A stretch of DNA of 64,000 nt from positions 345,714 through 409,713 of the forward strand of contig NZ_RJVB01000006.1 in NCBI RefSeq assembly GCF_003751505.1. Direction: 5' to 3'. Below, one piece after another: positions 39,730-50,305 of this stretch (positions within the stretch are counted from its first letter, which is position 1; every line of letters begins with the position of its first letter). The notes beneath the pieces were generated by a model. That model saw only the letters and a program-made list of their open reading frames with translations. It ran no database searches and was not told where the DNA came from. The position numbers and the translations under genes were made by a program. The stretch comes from Erwinia sp. JUb26. Lineage in GTDB: Bacteria > Pseudomonadota > Gammaproteobacteria > Enterobacterales > Enterobacteriaceae.

Positions 39730-40551
39730 TTACAGCGTCTGCGACTGGCGGCGAAAGGCCAGCGGTGCCAGCCCGTAATGCTCCTTAAAGGCGCGGGAAA
39801 AATGGAACGGGGAAACAAACCCGCACTGTTCGGCAATCAGCGCCACCGGCAGCTCGCTGTGGATCAGCTGACGCCCGGCGTGGCGAAGGCGCACATCACG
39901 CAGGTATCGTGCCGGAGTCTGATGTAAATGGCGGCGAAACAGCGCGATAAGATGGTTAACCGAACAGTGTGCCCGCGCAGCGATATCCTCCAGCGCCAGC
40001 GGATGTTGATAGCGCATCGCAATATAGCGGCAGGCTTCACGCACCCCTTTCGGCATGGTTTCTAACGTATCGCCGTGCGGGCCGTCACCGCGCGAGGCGT
40101 AATAGTAGAGCAGCGTTTCCGCCAGCGAGACCAGCGCGCGGGCGGCACCGGCGGGCTGTGCGGCCAGGCTCATGCCCAGCTCCATTAGCTGTTCCACCTG
40201 GTTATCAAAGACAATCGTCGACGGCAGATGCTGCAAATCGCGGTTGAAATCCCCCGGCAGCGCGGCGAAATCCAGCTGGCACCAGATGTGCTCGCTTGAC
40301 ACGGCGGGATCGAAACGGAAAAACTCGCGCTCGCCGGGCAGCAACAGCGCCAGCATCCCCGGCTGTAACACCTGCGGACGTTCGTCAATCTCAATGGTCA
40401 CGCTGCCACTCAGCATGGCAATAAACTGGATGCCACGCTGCACGCGCGGACCGTGCGTTTCCCCCGCACCGTAGCGCGACAGTCCAAAATACCCCTCCGT
40501 CGGTGCAACAGGTAGTGTGATTTCAGACATTTTTCTCACTAGTCTGGTCAT
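39730..40551 (-). CDS. AraC family regulator of the adjacent isomerase/dehydrogenase pair
   Basis: A 273-residue AraC regulator: N-terminal cupin (GIQFIAMLSGSVTIEIDERPQVLQPGMLALLLPGE) and C-terminal double HTH (LALEDIAARAHCSVNHLIALF ... CGFVSPFHFSRAFKEHYGLAP). The start at 40551 has GGGAGG just upstream; a second ATG at 40530 is also possible. It is divergent from the IolE-like and Gfo/Idh genes, which it probably controls in response to their substrate. Confidence 0.85.
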   Translation of the reverse strand: MTRLVRKMSEITLPVAPTEGYFGLSRYGAGETHGPRVQRGIQFIAMLSGSVTIEIDERPQVLQPGMLALLLPGEREFFRFDPAVSSEHIWCQLDFAALPGDFNRDLQHLPSTIVFDNQVEQLMELGMSLAAQPAGAARALVSLAETLLYYYASRGDGPHGDTLETMPKGVREACRYIAMRYQHPLALEDIAARAHCSVNHLIALFRRHLHQTPARYLRDVRLRHAGRQLIHSELPVALIAEQCGFVSPFHFSRAFKEHYGLAPLAFRRQSQTL

Positions 40552-40682
40552 GTACCCTCCCGGGCCTGTCAGGCTATCTTTTCTCCCATCTTCAGCCGGA
40601 TGACGGCGGATGCAATCTCAACGCTGATGCAGCGTCTGATTTTGCGACGCAGATCAAACTTTGATTTCAGACAGGAGAAATG

Positions 40683-41576
40683 ATGAGCAACACCAATGTT
40701 CAACTTGGCGTCAGCCCGCTGGCGTGGACCAACGACGTGCTGGAAGATCTGGGCGATAACGTCTCGGCCCTGCAGTGCATGCAGGAAGCCGCCGCTATCG
40801 GCTATCGGGGGATTGAGCTGGGGCGTAAGTTCCCGCGTGAACCGTCCGCCCTCCGGCCTCTGCTGCAGGAAACCGGCCTGTCGCTGGCCTCCGGCTGGTT
40901 CTCCGGCACGCTGGCCGATATCAGCGTGGAACAGGAATTACATAACGTGGCCGATCACGCCCGCCTGCTGAGCGGCCTCGGCTGTAAGGTGATGGTGTAC
41001 GGCGAGTGCGGCGGCATGCCGGGGGAGACGCCGCTGGATATCGGCATCTCTCACTCACCTGCGCTCAGCGCCATCGATTTTGACGCCTATGCGCGGCGGA
41101 TGAGCGAGTTCTCTTCGGTGCTGTATCAGGAGTACGGCCTGAAGCTGGCCTACCATCACCATCTGATGATGCTGGTTGAGCACCAGGATGAGATCGAGCG
41201 CTTCTTCTCCGCCACCGCTGACGACGTCGGTATGCTGCTGGATACCGGCCACGCGGTGGCTGCAGGCAGCGATCTGAACGCGCTGATTAGCCGCTTCGGC
41301 AGCCGTATCTGCCATATCCACCTGAAGGATATTCGCCGCGAGCGCATGGCGCAGGTTTACGCGCAGGATCAAAGCTTCAACGAGGGCGTGCGCGGCGGCA
41401 TGTTTACCGTGCCGGGCGACGGCTATATCGACTATCAGCCGGTGGTCGACTACGTCAACGGCAGCGGCTATCGCGGCTGGCTGATTGTGGAAGCCGAGCA
41501 GGATCCGCTGAAAGCGCCATCGGTACCGACGGTGACGCGTGCCTTTAACCACGTTAACTCCCTCTTCTCGCTGTAA
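40683..41576 (+). CDS. Sugar-phosphate isomerase/epimerase family protein, IolE-like
   Basis: A 297-residue TIM-barrel protein of the AP-endonuclease-2 superfamily. Start and core (LGVSPLAWTND, IGYRGIELGRKFPREPSALRPLL, SLASGWFSG) resemble inosose dehydratase IolE, which dehydrates scyllo-inosose. Other features are HHHLMMLVEH, LLDTGHAVAAG and HIHLKDIR metal/substrate motifs. AGGAG is only 2 nt from the ATG at 40680 but 5 nt from 40683, so 40683 is chosen. Without other iol genes nearby the substrate may be inositol or another polyol/keto-sugar. Confidence 0.85.
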   Translation: MSNTNVQLGVSPLAWTNDVLEDLGDNVSALQCMQEAAAIGYRGIELGRKFPREPSALRPLLQETGLSLASGWFSGTLADISVEQELHNVADHARLLSGLGCKVMVYGECGGMPGETPLDIGISHSPALSAIDFDAYARRMSEFSSVLYQEYGLKLAYHHHLMMLVEHQDEIERFFSATADDVGMLLDTGHAVAAGSDLNALISRFGSRICHIHLKDIRRERMAQVYAQDQSFNEGVRGGMFTVPGDGYIDYQPVVDYVNGSGYRGWLIVEAEQDPLKAPSVPTVTRAFNHVNSLFSL

Positions 41577-41585
41577 GGAATCATC

Positions 41586-42758
41586 ATGTCTGACACGCTA
41601 AATATTGGCCTTATCGGCTCTGGTTTTATGGGCCAGGCACACGCCGACGCTATCCGCCGCGCCGCGCTGCTGTACCCCAACCTGCCAAAAACGCCGGTGC
41701 TGTATGCGATTGCCGATCAAAACCAGGCGATGGCCGAGCAGGCGGCGAAACGCTTTGGCGCGCTGCACGCGTTCGGCGACTGGCGCGAAATGCTGCAGGA
41801 TCCGAATATCGACGTGATTGATATCACCTCGCCTAACCATCTGCATCATCAGATGGCGCTGGAGGCGATCGCCGCCGGTAAACACGTCTACTGCGAGAAG
41901 CCGCTGGCGGTGACCGAGCCGCAGGCGCGCGAGATGGCTGAAGCCGCACGCAAAGCCGGGGTGAAAACCATGGTGGCGTTTAACAACATCAAAACCCCGG
42001 CGGCGCAGTTGGCAAAACAGCTGATTGAACGCGGTGAAATCGGCACGCCGGTGCGCTTCCGTGGCACCTTCGATCAGGGCTTTTATAACGACCCTGAACT
42101 GCCGTGGTCCTGGCGCTGCTCGAAGGAGCTGGCCGGTTCCGGTTCGCTCGGCGATTTGGGCGCTCACACGCTGTCGGTGGCGCAGTATCTGATGGGCGGC
42201 GTCAGCGAAGTCTGCGCCAGCGGCCAGACGCACCTGAAAACCCGTCCGGTTCCGGGCGTGGACAGCGGCTACGCCAGCAAGGTAGAAGCAAACGCCGAAC
42301 GTCGTGAAGTGGAGAACGACGACCAGATGCAGTGCCTGGTCACCTTCGACAGCGGTGCCGCCGGGGTGATTGAATCCTCGCGCATCGCCGCCGGACGCAT
42401 TTTCGGCGTTTACTGGGAAGTTTCCGGCACCGAAGGCACGCTGTATATGGACGGCGAGCGTTTTAACGAACTGCAGGTGTTCCGCTTTAACGATGACAAG
42501 CGCGATCGCGGCTTCAAAACCCTGTATGCCGGTAGCCAGATCCCGTCCTACTCCGCCTTCTTTGGCTTTGATTTTGGCGGCGGCGGGCTGGGCTATTTCG
42601 ACGTGAAGGTGCTGGAAGTGCACGATCTGGTGCAGGGCATCTGCCGCGATGACGACTGCTACCCGAACTTTGCTTTTGGCTGGGAGAACCAGCGGATCCT
42701 GCAGGCAATTGAGGATTCGATGGATGAGCGCCGCTGGGTCAACGTCAGCCGGGGCTGA
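41586..42758 (+). CDS. Gfo/Idh/MocA family NAD(P)-dependent oxidoreductase
   Basis: A 390-residue sugar/polyol dehydrogenase with an N-terminal Rossmann domain (IGLIGSGFMGQAHADA, residues about 7-22), the EKP catalytic motif (Glu104-Lys105-Pro106) and a GSLGDLGAHTLS segment holding the catalytic Asp and His. The C-terminal beta-sheet domain ends VNVSRG. It follows the IolE-like gene by 9 nt. The pair suggests oxidation of a cyclic or acyclic polyol, then dehydration or isomerisation. No transporter is encoded in the module. Confidence 0.88.
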   Translation: MSDTLNIGLIGSGFMGQAHADAIRRAALLYPNLPKTPVLYAIADQNQAMAEQAAKRFGALHAFGDWREMLQDPNIDVIDITSPNHLHHQMALEAIAAGKHVYCEKPLAVTEPQAREMAEAARKAGVKTMVAFNNIKTPAAQLAKQLIERGEIGTPVRFRGTFDQGFYNDPELPWSWRCSKELAGSGSLGDLGAHTLSVAQYLMGGVSEVCASGQTHLKTRPVPGVDSGYASKVEANAERREVENDDQMQCLVTFDSGAAGVIESSRIAAGRIFGVYWEVSGTEGTLYMDGERFNELQVFRFNDDKRDRGFKTLYAGSQIPSYSAFFGFDFGGGGLGYFDVKVLEVHDLVQGICRDDDCYPNFAFGWENQRILQAIEDSMDERRWVNVSRG

Positions 42759-42786
42759 ATCTCAGGTAAGGAAGGCGAAGGCTTTG

Positions 42787-42843
42787 TCAGGCGCTACGGC
42801 GGTTAAATTTTGCTTAACCGTAGGGGGTAGCGCCTGATTTTTT
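42787..42843 (+). terminator. Terminator after the Gfo/Idh gene
   Basis: An 11-bp outer stem (TCAGGCGCTAC with GTAGCGCCTGA) encloses an inner stem CGGTTAA-ATTTTGC-TTAACCG and is followed by six T. It is a strong plus-strand terminator placed between convergent genes. Confidence 0.9.
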
Positions 42844-42866
42844 CTGATCCGGCAGGTTGATGCTGC

Positions 42867-43664
42867 CTACAGCGCGTGGAACCACGCAATGATTTCCGCA
42901 CCGTGGCTGTCAAACAGCAGCTTGGCGCTCATCACCGCGGAAACAATCACGATCATCGGGCGGATCAGCTTCTGGCCTTTACTCAGCACCATTCTGGCAC
43001 CGAGGCGCGCACCGCACACCTGCCCCGCCAGCATCACCACGCCAACGCCCCACACCACCTTCCCGCCGAGCATAAACAACAGCAGGCCGCCGAGATTTGA
43101 GGTGAAGTTCAGCACTTTGGCATGCGCGGTTGATTTCGCGAGGTTGTAACCGCACAGGGTGACGAACGCCAGCGCGTAAAACGACCCGGCCCCCGGCCCG
43201 AAGAAGCCGTCATAGAAACCGACGCAGCCCCCGGCGACCAGCGCAAACGGCAGACCGTGCAGGCGACGATGGCGATCCTCTTCGCCGATGCGCGGCATCA
43301 GCAGGAAGTACAGGCCAATGGCAATCACCAGCAGCGGCAGTAGCTGGCGCAGAATGTCGCCTTTAACGTGCTGCACCAGCAGCGCGCCGCAGATCGATCC
43401 CAGAAACGTCAGGGCGATATTCAGCTTCTGCTCGCGCAGATCCACCGCCTTGCGGCGAATAAAATAGAGGCTGGCGGAGAACGAGCCGCCAACGGACTGT
43501 AGCTTGTTGGTCGCCAGCGCCTGCGCCGGGGAGAGCCCGGCAGCGAGCAGCGCCGGAACGGTCAGCAGGCCACCGCCTCCGGCGATTGAGTCAATAAAAC
43601 CGGCAAGCAACGCCACCAGAAACAGCACCCCAAGCAGCCACGGGGCAACGGCAAACCACTCCAT
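42867..43664 (-). CDS. yfcA: TauE/SafE family membrane protein YfcA
   Basis: A 265-residue inner-membrane protein with about eight hydrophobic helices and the TauE/SafE hallmarks (AGFIDSIAGGGGLLTVPALL, ALATNKLQSVGGS, GFYDGFFGPGAGSF). Family members move organosulfur or related anions. It is close to E. coli YfcA over its whole length; its substrate is unknown. AAGGAATTC precedes the ATG. It heads the yfcA-mepA-aroC-prmB stretch only by position, being downstream of mepA on the minus strand. Confidence 0.93.
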   Translation of the reverse strand: MEWFAVAPWLLGVLFLVALLAGFIDSIAGGGGLLTVPALLAAGLSPAQALATNKLQSVGGSFSASLYFIRRKAVDLREQKLNIALTFLGSICGALLVQHVKGDILRQLLPLLVIAIGLYFLLMPRIGEEDRHRRLHGLPFALVAGGCVGFYDGFFGPGAGSFYALAFVTLCGYNLAKSTAHAKVLNFTSNLGGLLLFMLGGKVVWGVGVVMLAGQVCGARLGARMVLSKGQKLIRPMIVIVSAVMSAKLLFDSHGAEIIAWFHAL

Positions 43665-43696
43665 CTGAATTCCTTAAATCCTGAATGTTACGGCGA

Positions 43697-44521
43697 TCAG
43701 AGCAAATGCCGATCCAGCAGCGCCTGACAGGCCTGCGGCAGCGGTGGCGGCTCGCGTTTTACCGGCGGGGTGGTGCCCGGTTTTGGCGGAGCAAACCAGC
43801 TTTGCAGCTCGGCCCCGCAGCCGTCGCCCGCAGGCGGGAGCGGCTGATCCTCACACTGCAGGCTGCCCGCCGGGCAGCGCAGGCGCACGTGCATATGCGC
43901 ACGGTGCTGGAACCACGGACGCACCTTGCGCAGCCAGTCGCGATCGGCACCGGCATCGGCACACAGCTGCTTTTTGATCGCCGGATTAACGAAGATACGC
44001 GTGACCTCATTATCCTTCGCGGCCAGCTTGATCAGGCTGTCGATCTGCGGCTGCCAGTGACGCGCAACGACGTTTTTACCGTCGGCGCTGACCAGATCCA
44101 GCGGCTGCGGCTTCAGCAGCATTTGCTGAGACCAGCGCTGCTTCGGCAGCTGTAGCCAGATATCCACGTCCAGGCCAGACTGGTGGCTGGCGTGGCCGCT
44201 GCTGAAGCGACCACCGGCCGCCATACCCATGTCCCCCACCAGCACTTCGCCCAGGCCCAGCTGGGTGGTGCGCGTGCTAAGACGCTGGATAAAGGCAATC
44301 AGATCGGGATGACCAAAATAGCGACGCTGATCGGTGCGCATCACCTGATAGCCCGGCGCTTCCAGCGGCAGCGCCTGAGCGCCGATAATGCAACCGTTGG
44401 AGAACGCGCCAATCGACTGCGGTGCACCGCTTATCGGTTGACGGATCGTCTGCCACGGCGTCGCCGCCACGGATACCGCAGAAATCAGCAGGGAACACAG
44501 CACAAGCAGCGTCTTTTTCAT
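43697..44521 (-). CDS. mepA: Penicillin-insensitive murein endopeptidase
   Basis: MepA is a periplasmic LAS-type zinc endopeptidase that cuts D-Ala-mDAP (and mDAP-mDAP) cross-links in peptidoglycan. The 274-residue protein has a signal peptide (about 1-20), zinc ligands His113 and Asp120 in [13 protein letters not shown], and His211 in HRAHMHVRL, with a proline-rich C-terminal segment. Cysteines that form disulfides in E. coli MepA are mostly retained. It starts 5 nt after the aroC stop. Confidence 0.95.
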   Translation of the reverse strand: MKKTLLVLCSLLISAVSVAATPWQTIRQPISGAPQSIGAFSNGCIIGAQALPLEAPGYQVMRTDQRRYFGHPDLIAFIQRLSTRTTQLGLGEVLVGDMGMAAGGRFSSGHASHQSGLDVDIWLQLPKQRWSQQMLLKPQPLDLVSADGKNVVARHWQPQIDSLIKLAAKDNEVTRIFVNPAIKKQLCADAGADRDWLRKVRPWFQHRAHMHVRLRCPAGSLQCEDQPLPPAGDGCGAELQSWFAPPKPGTTPPVKREPPPLPQACQALLDRHLL

Positions 44522-44526
44522 CGTCG

Positions 44527-45612
44527 TTACCAGCGTGGGATATCGGTGTGAACGTCCGCATTCTGCGCACGATGGCGCAGCAGGTGATCCATCAGCACAA
44601 TCGCCATCATCGCTTCGGCAATCGGCACTGCGCGAATGCCCACGCAGGGATCGTGACGGCCTTTAGTGATCATTTCCACTTCTTCGCCGCTGCGGGTAAT
44701 GGTCTGGCCCGGTACGGTGATGCTGGACGTCGGCTTCATCGCCAGATGCGCAATAATCGTCTGGCCGCTGCTGATGCCGCCGAGAATGCCGCCCGCGTGG
44801 TTGCTCTGGAAGCCGCTGGCTCGGATTTCGTCACGATGCTGGCTGCCGCGCTGGTTAACCACCGCGAAGCCGTCACCAATTTCAATGCCCTTCACCGCGT
44901 TGATGCTCATCAGCGCGTGCGCCAGGTCGGCGTCCAGGCGATCGAAGACCGGCTCGCCGAGGCCGACCGGAACGCGCTCCGCCATCACCGTGACTTTTGC
45001 GCCAATCGAGTCGCCTTCTTTTTTCAGACCGCGCATCAGCTCGTCCAGCGCCTCGATTTTGTCCGGATCCGGGCAGAAGAACGGGTTCTGCTCGACCTGA
45101 TCCCAGTCCTTCAGCTCGCAGGCCACGTCGCCGATCTGCGCCAGGTAGCCGCGCACTTTAATACCGTGCTTCATTTCCAGATATTTTTTGGCAATCGCCC
45201 CCGCCGCGACGCGCATAGCGGTTTCACGGGCGGATGAACGGCCGCCTCCACGATAGTCGCGGAAGCCGTATTTTTGATCGTAGGTGTAATCGGCATGGCC
45301 TGGGCGGAACAGATCTTTGATCGTGCCGTAATCCTGTGAACGCTGGTCGGTGTTCTCGATCAGCAGGCCGATGCTGGTGCCGGTGGTGCGGCCTTCAAAC
45401 ACGCCGGAAAGGATTTTGACCTGATCCGGTTCGCGGCGCTGGGTGGTATAGCGCGAGGTGCCAGGGCGGCGACGGTCGAGATCGTGCTGCAAATCGGCTT
45501 CGGTCAACGGAATGCCCGGCGGCACGCCGTCAACGATACAGCCGAGGGCGATACCGTGAGATTCGCCAAACGTCGTTACCCGAAATACTTGTCCAATGGT
45601 ATTACCCGCCAT
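44527..45612 (-). CDS. aroC: Chorismate synthase
   Basis: AroC converts EPSP to chorismate using reduced FMN, the last step of the shikimate pathway. The 361-residue protein has the family signatures [47 protein letters not shown] and the FMN-binding [15 protein letters not shown] and [17 protein letters not shown] segments. It lies 26 nt downstream of prmB and just before mepA, as in E. coli. Confidence 0.98.
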   Translation of the reverse strand: MAGNTIGQVFRVTTFGESHGIALGCIVDGVPPGIPLTEADLQHDLDRRRPGTSRYTTQRREPDQVKILSGVFEGRTTGTSIGLLIENTDQRSQDYGTIKDLFRPGHADYTYDQKYGFRDYRGGGRSSARETAMRVAAGAIAKKYLEMKHGIKVRGYLAQIGDVACELKDWDQVEQNPFFCPDPDKIEALDELMRGLKKEGDSIGAKVTVMAERVPVGLGEPVFDRLDADLAHALMSINAVKGIEIGDGFAVVNQRGSQHRDEIRASGFQSNHAGGILGGISSGQTIIAHLAMKPTSSITVPGQTITRSGEEVEMITKGRHDPCVGIRAVPIAEAMMAIVLMDHLLRHRAQNADVHTDIPRW

Positions 45613-45638
45613 ACTGGCTCCTCGATCTGTTTTTCTAA

Positions 45639-46571
45639 TTAGTCTTTGAACATTTTGAAGTGATGCTGGGCATCGATAATCTGCTGTTTGGTCAGCATAA
45701 ACACGCCGTCACCGCCGTTATCGAACTCCAGCCAGGTGAAAGGCACATCCGGGTACTGTTCAATCATATGCACCATGCTGTTACCCACTTCGCAGATCAG
45801 CACGCCGTCATCGCTCAGATAGTTTGGCGCACAGGCCAGAATACGGCGCACCAGCTTCAGGCCATCGCGCCCCGCCGCCAGGCCAAGCTCCGGCTCGTGG
45901 CGATATTCATCGGGCAGATCGTCCATGTCGTCCGCATCGACGTATGGCGGGTTAGTCACGATCAAATCGTACTGCGTTTCCGGCAGTCCGCGGAACAGAT
46001 CGGCACGAATTGGCGTAACGTGCTGATCCAGGCCGTGAGCGCTGATATTCTGCTCGGTTACCGCCAGCGCGTCAGTGGAGATATCCACCGCATCCACTTC
46101 CGCTTCCGGGAAGGCGTAAGCGCAGGCAATCGCGATGCAGCCGCTGCCGGTACACATATCCAGAATGTGGCGCGGCTCGTCGCTGATGATGCCGTCGAAA
46201 CGGTTATTGATCAGTTCACCCACCGGCGAACGCGGCACCAGCACGCGCTCATCAACGTAAAATTCATGGCCGCAGAACCAGGCTTTATTGGTCAGATAGG
46301 CCACCGGAATGCGCTCGTTAACGCGGCGGATCACCCGCTCAACGATGCGGTGACGCTCGCTGGAGGTCAGGCGCGCGGTGTGCATATCTTCCGGGATATC
46401 CAGCGGCAGGTAGAGCGTTGGCAGCACCAGCTGAACGGCTTCGTCCCAGGGATTGTCGGTGCCGTGGCCGTACCAGATATCAGCAGCAGAAAAGCGGCTG
46501 ACCGACCAGCGCAACATATCCTGAATGGTGTGCAGTTCATTCACTGCTTCATCGACGAAAATTTTGTCCAA
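45639..46571 (-). CDS. prmB: 50S ribosomal protein L3 N(5)-glutamine methyltransferase
   Basis: PrmB methylates a glutamine of ribosomal protein L3. The 310-residue class I SAM methyltransferase shows the SAM motif [14 protein letters not shown] (about 136-149) and the glutamine-methyltransferase NPPY motif at 207-210. Gene order prmB-aroC-mepA-yfcA is that of E. coli. It is divergent from smrB. Confidence 0.96.
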   Translation of the reverse strand: MDKIFVDEAVNELHTIQDMLRWSVSRFSAADIWYGHGTDNPWDEAVQLVLPTLYLPLDIPEDMHTARLTSSERHRIVERVIRRVNERIPVAYLTNKAWFCGHEFYVDERVLVPRSPVGELINNRFDGIISDEPRHILDMCTGSGCIAIACAYAFPEAEVDAVDISTDALAVTEQNISAHGLDQHVTPIRADLFRGLPETQYDLIVTNPPYVDADDMDDLPDEYRHEPELGLAAGRDGLKLVRRILACAPNYLSDDGVLICEVGNSMVHMIEQYPDVPFTWLEFDNGGDGVFMLTKQQIIDAQHHFKMFKD

Positions 46572-46772
46572 AGTGCCCTCCGCAGGCCGTTCGTTAAACC
46601 CGGGCGCTAGTTTGCCACGAAGCCGCAGATAATTCAGCGCGAGGGGGTGAAAAAGCTGAGATTTGTTTAGTACCGGGGGGAAGAAAAGGTAGACTAGCGG
46701 CAGAAAACATTATGATGATGCGGAATGCTGGCCGGTTACCCGCGCTATTCTGAGAACAGGCAGTGAGTTGAG

Positions 46773-47324
46773 ATGAGTAAAAAAGAGAAACTGAGCGTGG
46801 AGGACCAGGCGCTGTTTCGCGGGCTGATGAGCGGGACGCGCAAGCTGGCGCAGGACACCATCGTTCACAAACCGCCGCGTAAGAAAGTCAGTGAAGTGCC
46901 GCAAAAACGCCTGCTGTCCGAGCAGATGGATGCCAGCCACTACTTTTCCGATGAATTCCAGCCGCTGCTGGCCAACGAAGGCCCGGTTCGCTATGTGCGA
47001 TCCGACGTCAGCCACTACGAATTGAAAAAGCTGCGCCGCGGCGACTATACGCCGGAGATTTTTCTCGATCTGCACGGGTTGACCCAGCAGCAGGCCAAGC
47101 AGGAACTCGGGGCGCTGATTGCCGCCTGTCGGCGCGAGCATATTTTTTGCGCCAGCGTGATGCACGGGCACGGCAAACATATTCTGAAGCAGCAGACGCC
47201 GCTGTGGCTTGCTCAGCATCCGTGGGTCACGGCGTTTCATCAGGCACCCAAGCTGTTCGGCGGCGATGCGGCCCTGCTGGTGCTGATTGAAGTGGAAGAG
47301 TGGACGCCGCCGGAGCTGCCGTAA
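46773..47324 (+). CDS. smrB: Ribosome rescue endonuclease SmrB
   Basis: SmrB cleaves mRNA at collided ribosomes to start rescue of stalled translation. The 183-residue protein has the Smr domain (about 97-178) with DLHG at 99-102 and HGHGK at 131-135, plus the N-terminal extension typical of SmrB. It matches E. coli YfcN throughout. GTTGAG lies upstream of the ATG. Confidence 0.94.
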   Translation: MSKKEKLSVEDQALFRGLMSGTRKLAQDTIVHKPPRKKVSEVPQKRLLSEQMDASHYFSDEFQPLLANEGPVRYVRSDVSHYELKKLRRGDYTPEIFLDLHGLTQQQAKQELGALIAACRREHIFCASVMHGHGKHILKQQTPLWLAQHPWVTAFHQAPKLFGGDAALLVLIEVEEWTPPELP

Positions 47325-47452
47325 AGACTTCGGACTTGGCGCAAGACGATTGATCAAAGCTTCTGAATGCGTGTAGGGCGGGTGCCGGTCAGGCAGAACA
47401 AGGAATGGAGATACGGCGGCGTGGACGCCTGGACTAAAAAGGTGGACAGTGC

Positions 47453-47484
47453 AAAATGGGTCGACCGCAGAACGAGGCCGACCC
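47453..47484 (-). terminator. Probable terminator after sixA
   Basis: On the minus strand GGGTCGGCC-N9-GGTCGACCC forms a 9-bp stem with one G-U pair, followed by ATTTTGC. The T-run is short, so efficiency is uncertain. The rest of the 171-nt smrB-sixA gap shows nothing recognisable. Confidence 0.5.
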
Positions 47485-47495
47485 GGAGCCGTAAG

Positions 47496-47978
47496 CTAGA
47501 TCGCTTTGGCGAGTTTGGCGGGTGAAACCTGCCACTCAAGTTTGCCCTGGGCGCTGTCCGGATCGAAATCAACGCAGGCAATGGCGGAGGTTGAAAACAT
47601 CGGCGGCGCTTCCTGCGGGCAGAGCTCGGCAACCAGATACCCCACCAGCGGCAGATGCGAAATCACCAGCGCCGATTTCACGCCTTTGTTAGCCAAAACC
47701 TGCAGATAGCACGCCACCTGAGCCGGATCGCCGCCGGGCGTCAGCTCGGGCAACACCTCTTCGCCCGCGGGCAGCGTCAGCGCTTCACGCACCGTATTCA
47801 GAGTCTGCCTTGCCCGCAGGTAAGGGCTGACCAGCACGCGTTCGATATCCACAGACTGACCGTTAAGCCAGGCCGCCATTTGACGGGACTCATCACAGCC
47901 GCAGTGGGTCAGAGGTCTTACTGAATCACTGGCTGCATCCAGAGCCGCATCACCGTGACGCATTATAAAAACTTGCAT
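47496..47978 (-). CDS. sixA: Phosphohistidine phosphatase SixA
   Basis: SixA is a small histidine-phosphatase-fold enzyme that dephosphorylates phosphohistidine proteins, notably the NPr protein of the nitrogen PTS. The 160-residue sequence has the RHG motif (Arg7-His8-Gly9), LVSPYLRARQTL and a second catalytic His in VISHLPLVG. Neighbouring genes match E. coli. A candidate promoter and a 17-bp dyad lie just upstream. Confidence 0.95.
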   Translation of the reverse strand: MQVFIMRHGDAALDAASDSVRPLTHCGCDESRQMAAWLNGQSVDIERVLVSPYLRARQTLNTVREALTLPAGEEVLPELTPGGDPAQVACYLQVLANKGVKSALVISHLPLVGYLVAELCPQEAPPMFSTSAIACVDFDPDSAQGKLEWQVSPAKLAKAI

Positions 47979-48030
47979 ATAGCACCGCTGTTGTTAAACA
48001 AAAACGCCGGAGGTATAACGCCACCGACTC

Positions 48031-48082
48031 TTCATTCATAGAATGAACGGTGTGTTGTACCTAATGCCTTTAGTATAGTCAA
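48031..48082 (-). promoter_or_regulatory. sixA promoter with a dyad at the start region
   Basis: On the minus strand TTGACT (48082-48077) and TACAAC (48059-48054) are spaced by 17 nt. Directly downstream, TTCATTC-ATA-GAATGAA (48031-48047) is a perfect 7-bp dyad that would overlap the transcription start or early leader. Confidence 0.5.
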
Positions 48083-48148
48083 CCGATTGTTTACTTAGTG
48101 AGCGACCGGTAGAACAACCCGACAGAGCAACCTCCTTATCGCTCAGAA

Positions 48149-50305
48149 TTAACTCGCTGAAACGTCGCCGCTATCCAGCGTAACATCCGGTCCGTAGAAG
48201 GTTTTCTGTTCTTCCATCATTTTTTTCAGCCGTTCGCAGGGCGCGAAGCGGGAGCCAAATCGCTGCTCCAGCTGCTCAAGGGTGTTCACCACCTGAGCGA
48301 TCCCCATCCGGTCCATATAACGGAACGGCCCGCCGAGGAACGGCGGGAAACCAATACCGAATACCGCACCGATATCCCCATCCCGCGCGCTGCCCACCAC
48401 CTGTTCCTCCAGGGTTCGGGCGGCCTCGTTGAGCATCATCATTACACAGCGCGTAGCAAGATCTTGTGCGCTAAGACAAGGTTTTGGCGTCAGCTTAAGC
48501 AGGCGATAAATCTCCGCATCGGCCTTTTTCTTCCCGCCCGGGCGTTTGCCGTAGAGGTAAAAGCCCCGGCCATTTTTGCGCCCCTTGCGGTTATCGTTCA
48601 GCACCGCGCCCAGCGCGGCAGGTAGCGCGAAGCGTTCACCCCAGGCCTGCTCCAGCACCGGCATAATATGTGTGCCGACATCAATCCCCACCTCGTCCAG
48701 CAGCTGCACCGGGCCGACGGGGAAGCCAAACTTCACCAGCGCATCGTCGATCGCTTCAATCGGCTCCCCAGCCAGCAGGCAGTGCATCGCCTCAATCACG
48801 TAAGGGGCAAGGATACGGTTAACGTAAAAACCGGCCTTATCCGCCACCACGATCGCCGTTTTGCCCTGTTTTTTCGCCAGCGCCACTGCCGTCGCTACGG
48901 TGACATCGCTGCTGCCCGCGTGCGGGATCACCTCCACCAGTGGCATTTTTTCCGGCGGGCTGAAATAGTGCAGGCCAATCACGTTTTCCGACCGCTGCGC
49001 GCCCGCAGCAATATCCGCAATCGGTAGCGAAGAGGTGTTGGAGGCAAAGATCGTTTGCGGCCCGCAGTGGGCTTCAACTTCCGCCACCATCTTCTGCTTC
49101 AACGCCAGGTCTTCAAACACCGCCTCAATAATCAGGTCGCGCTGGCTGAAGCCCTGATAGTCGGTGCCGCCGGTTATCAACGCCATCTGCTGTTGCCGCC
49201 CGGCGTCCGTCAGCTGCCGCCGCTTAACCGCTTTGCTTAATACCTGCCAGCTGGTTTTCAGCGCGTGGTTGATGCCCTGCGCATTAATATCCTTGATACG
49301 CACCGGCAGCCCGGCGCGGGTGGCGGTCACGCAGGCGATACCGCCGCCCATCAGCCCGCCACCCAGCACGCCAATGCTGCGCAGCGCTCGCGGTTCGCCC
49401 GCGGCTCCCGGATCTTTTTTCAGCGCGGTGGTGGCAAAAAACAGCCCGCGCAGCGCGGCGGATTCCGGCGTCATTGCCAGCTCGCCAAAGGCTCTCGCTT
49501 CCGCCTCGTAGCCGCTGGTGCTGCCCTGCTCCAGCCCCTGGCGCACCACCGTCAGAATCTTATTCACCGCCGGATAGTTGCCGTGGGTCTTCGCCTGCGC
49601 GCGGCGTTTCGCCATGCTAAACAGCAGCGCCCTGCCCGCCGGGCCGCTCAGCAGCCGTTCGCGCAGCGGCAGCGGTTTTCTCACCTCGCGCGCTTTCAGC
49701 ACGGTTTTTATTGCCGTTTCCAGCAGAATAGCGTGCGGCACCGCTTCATCCACCAGCCCGCACTTCAATGCCTGCCGTGGGCGCAGGGCTTTTCCGGAGA
49801 GGATCAACTCCAGCGCCACCGAGGCTCCGATTAACCGCGGCAGGCGCTGCGTGCCGCCGGAACCCGGTAGCAAGCCCAATTGCACCTCGGGTAATCCCAG
49901 ACGGGTTTTCTCATCCAGGGTACAGACGCGGTGATGGCAGGCCAGCGCCAGCTCAAGGCCGCCGCCGAGGCACGCGCCGTGGATTGCCGCCACCACCGGC
50001 ACTGGTAACGCCGCGATTTCGGCCATCACCTTCTGCCCCTGCTGCGCCAGCTTTTCCGCCTGCTGCGCGCTGCTGCAGGCCGCTATCATCGCGATGTCCG
50101 CCCCGGCAATAAAAGAGTCCGCCTTGCCGGAGACGATCACCAGCCCGGCCAGCTGCGGGTTGGCGCAGGCGCGCTGCAGCACGCTGCGGATCTCTCCGGC
50201 AAACTCTGCCTTCAGGGTGTTCATCTTCTCGCCCGGCACGTCGATGGTAATCACCCCGACGTTGTCCAGCCGCATCGTCAGGGTAAATGCTGATGCCTGT
50301 TCCAT
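48149..50305 (-). CDS. fadJ: Fatty acid oxidation complex alpha subunit FadJ
   Basis: FadJ provides enoyl-CoA hydratase and L-3-hydroxyacyl-CoA dehydrogenase for beta-oxidation, particularly under anaerobic conditions, in complex with FadI. The 718-residue protein has the N-terminal crotonase domain ([15 protein letters not shown] with Glu118; Glu140) and a dehydrogenase domain with the NAD motif [13 protein letters not shown] (about 312-324) and [14 protein letters not shown]. Its ATG overlaps the fadI stop (TAATG), so the two are coupled. Confidence 0.97.
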   Translation of the reverse strand: MEQASAFTLTMRLDNVGVITIDVPGEKMNTLKAEFAGEIRSVLQRACANPQLAGLVIVSGKADSFIAGADIAMIAACSSAQQAEKLAQQGQKVMAEIAALPVPVVAAIHGACLGGGLELALACHHRVCTLDEKTRLGLPEVQLGLLPGSGGTQRLPRLIGASVALELILSGKALRPRQALKCGLVDEAVPHAILLETAIKTVLKAREVRKPLPLRERLLSGPAGRALLFSMAKRRAQAKTHGNYPAVNKILTVVRQGLEQGSTSGYEAEARAFGELAMTPESAALRGLFFATTALKKDPGAAGEPRALRSIGVLGGGLMGGGIACVTATRAGLPVRIKDINAQGINHALKTSWQVLSKAVKRRQLTDAGRQQQMALITGGTDYQGFSQRDLIIEAVFEDLALKQKMVAEVEAHCGPQTIFASNTSSLPIADIAAGAQRSENVIGLHYFSPPEKMPLVEVIPHAGSSDVTVATAVALAKKQGKTAIVVADKAGFYVNRILAPYVIEAMHCLLAGEPIEAIDDALVKFGFPVGPVQLLDEVGIDVGTHIMPVLEQAWGERFALPAALGAVLNDNRKGRKNGRGFYLYGKRPGGKKKADAEIYRLLKLTPKPCLSAQDLATRCVMMMLNEAARTLEEQVVGSARDGDIGAVFGIGFPPFLGGPFRYMDRMGIAQVVNTLEQLEQRFGSRFAPCERLKKMMEEQKTFYGPDVTLDSGDVSAS

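Noticed and set aside
47325..47495. Small gene in the smrB-sixA gap
   Set aside because: Only a minus-strand frame overlapping the sixA 3' end is open there, and it has no ribosome site or familiar sequence.
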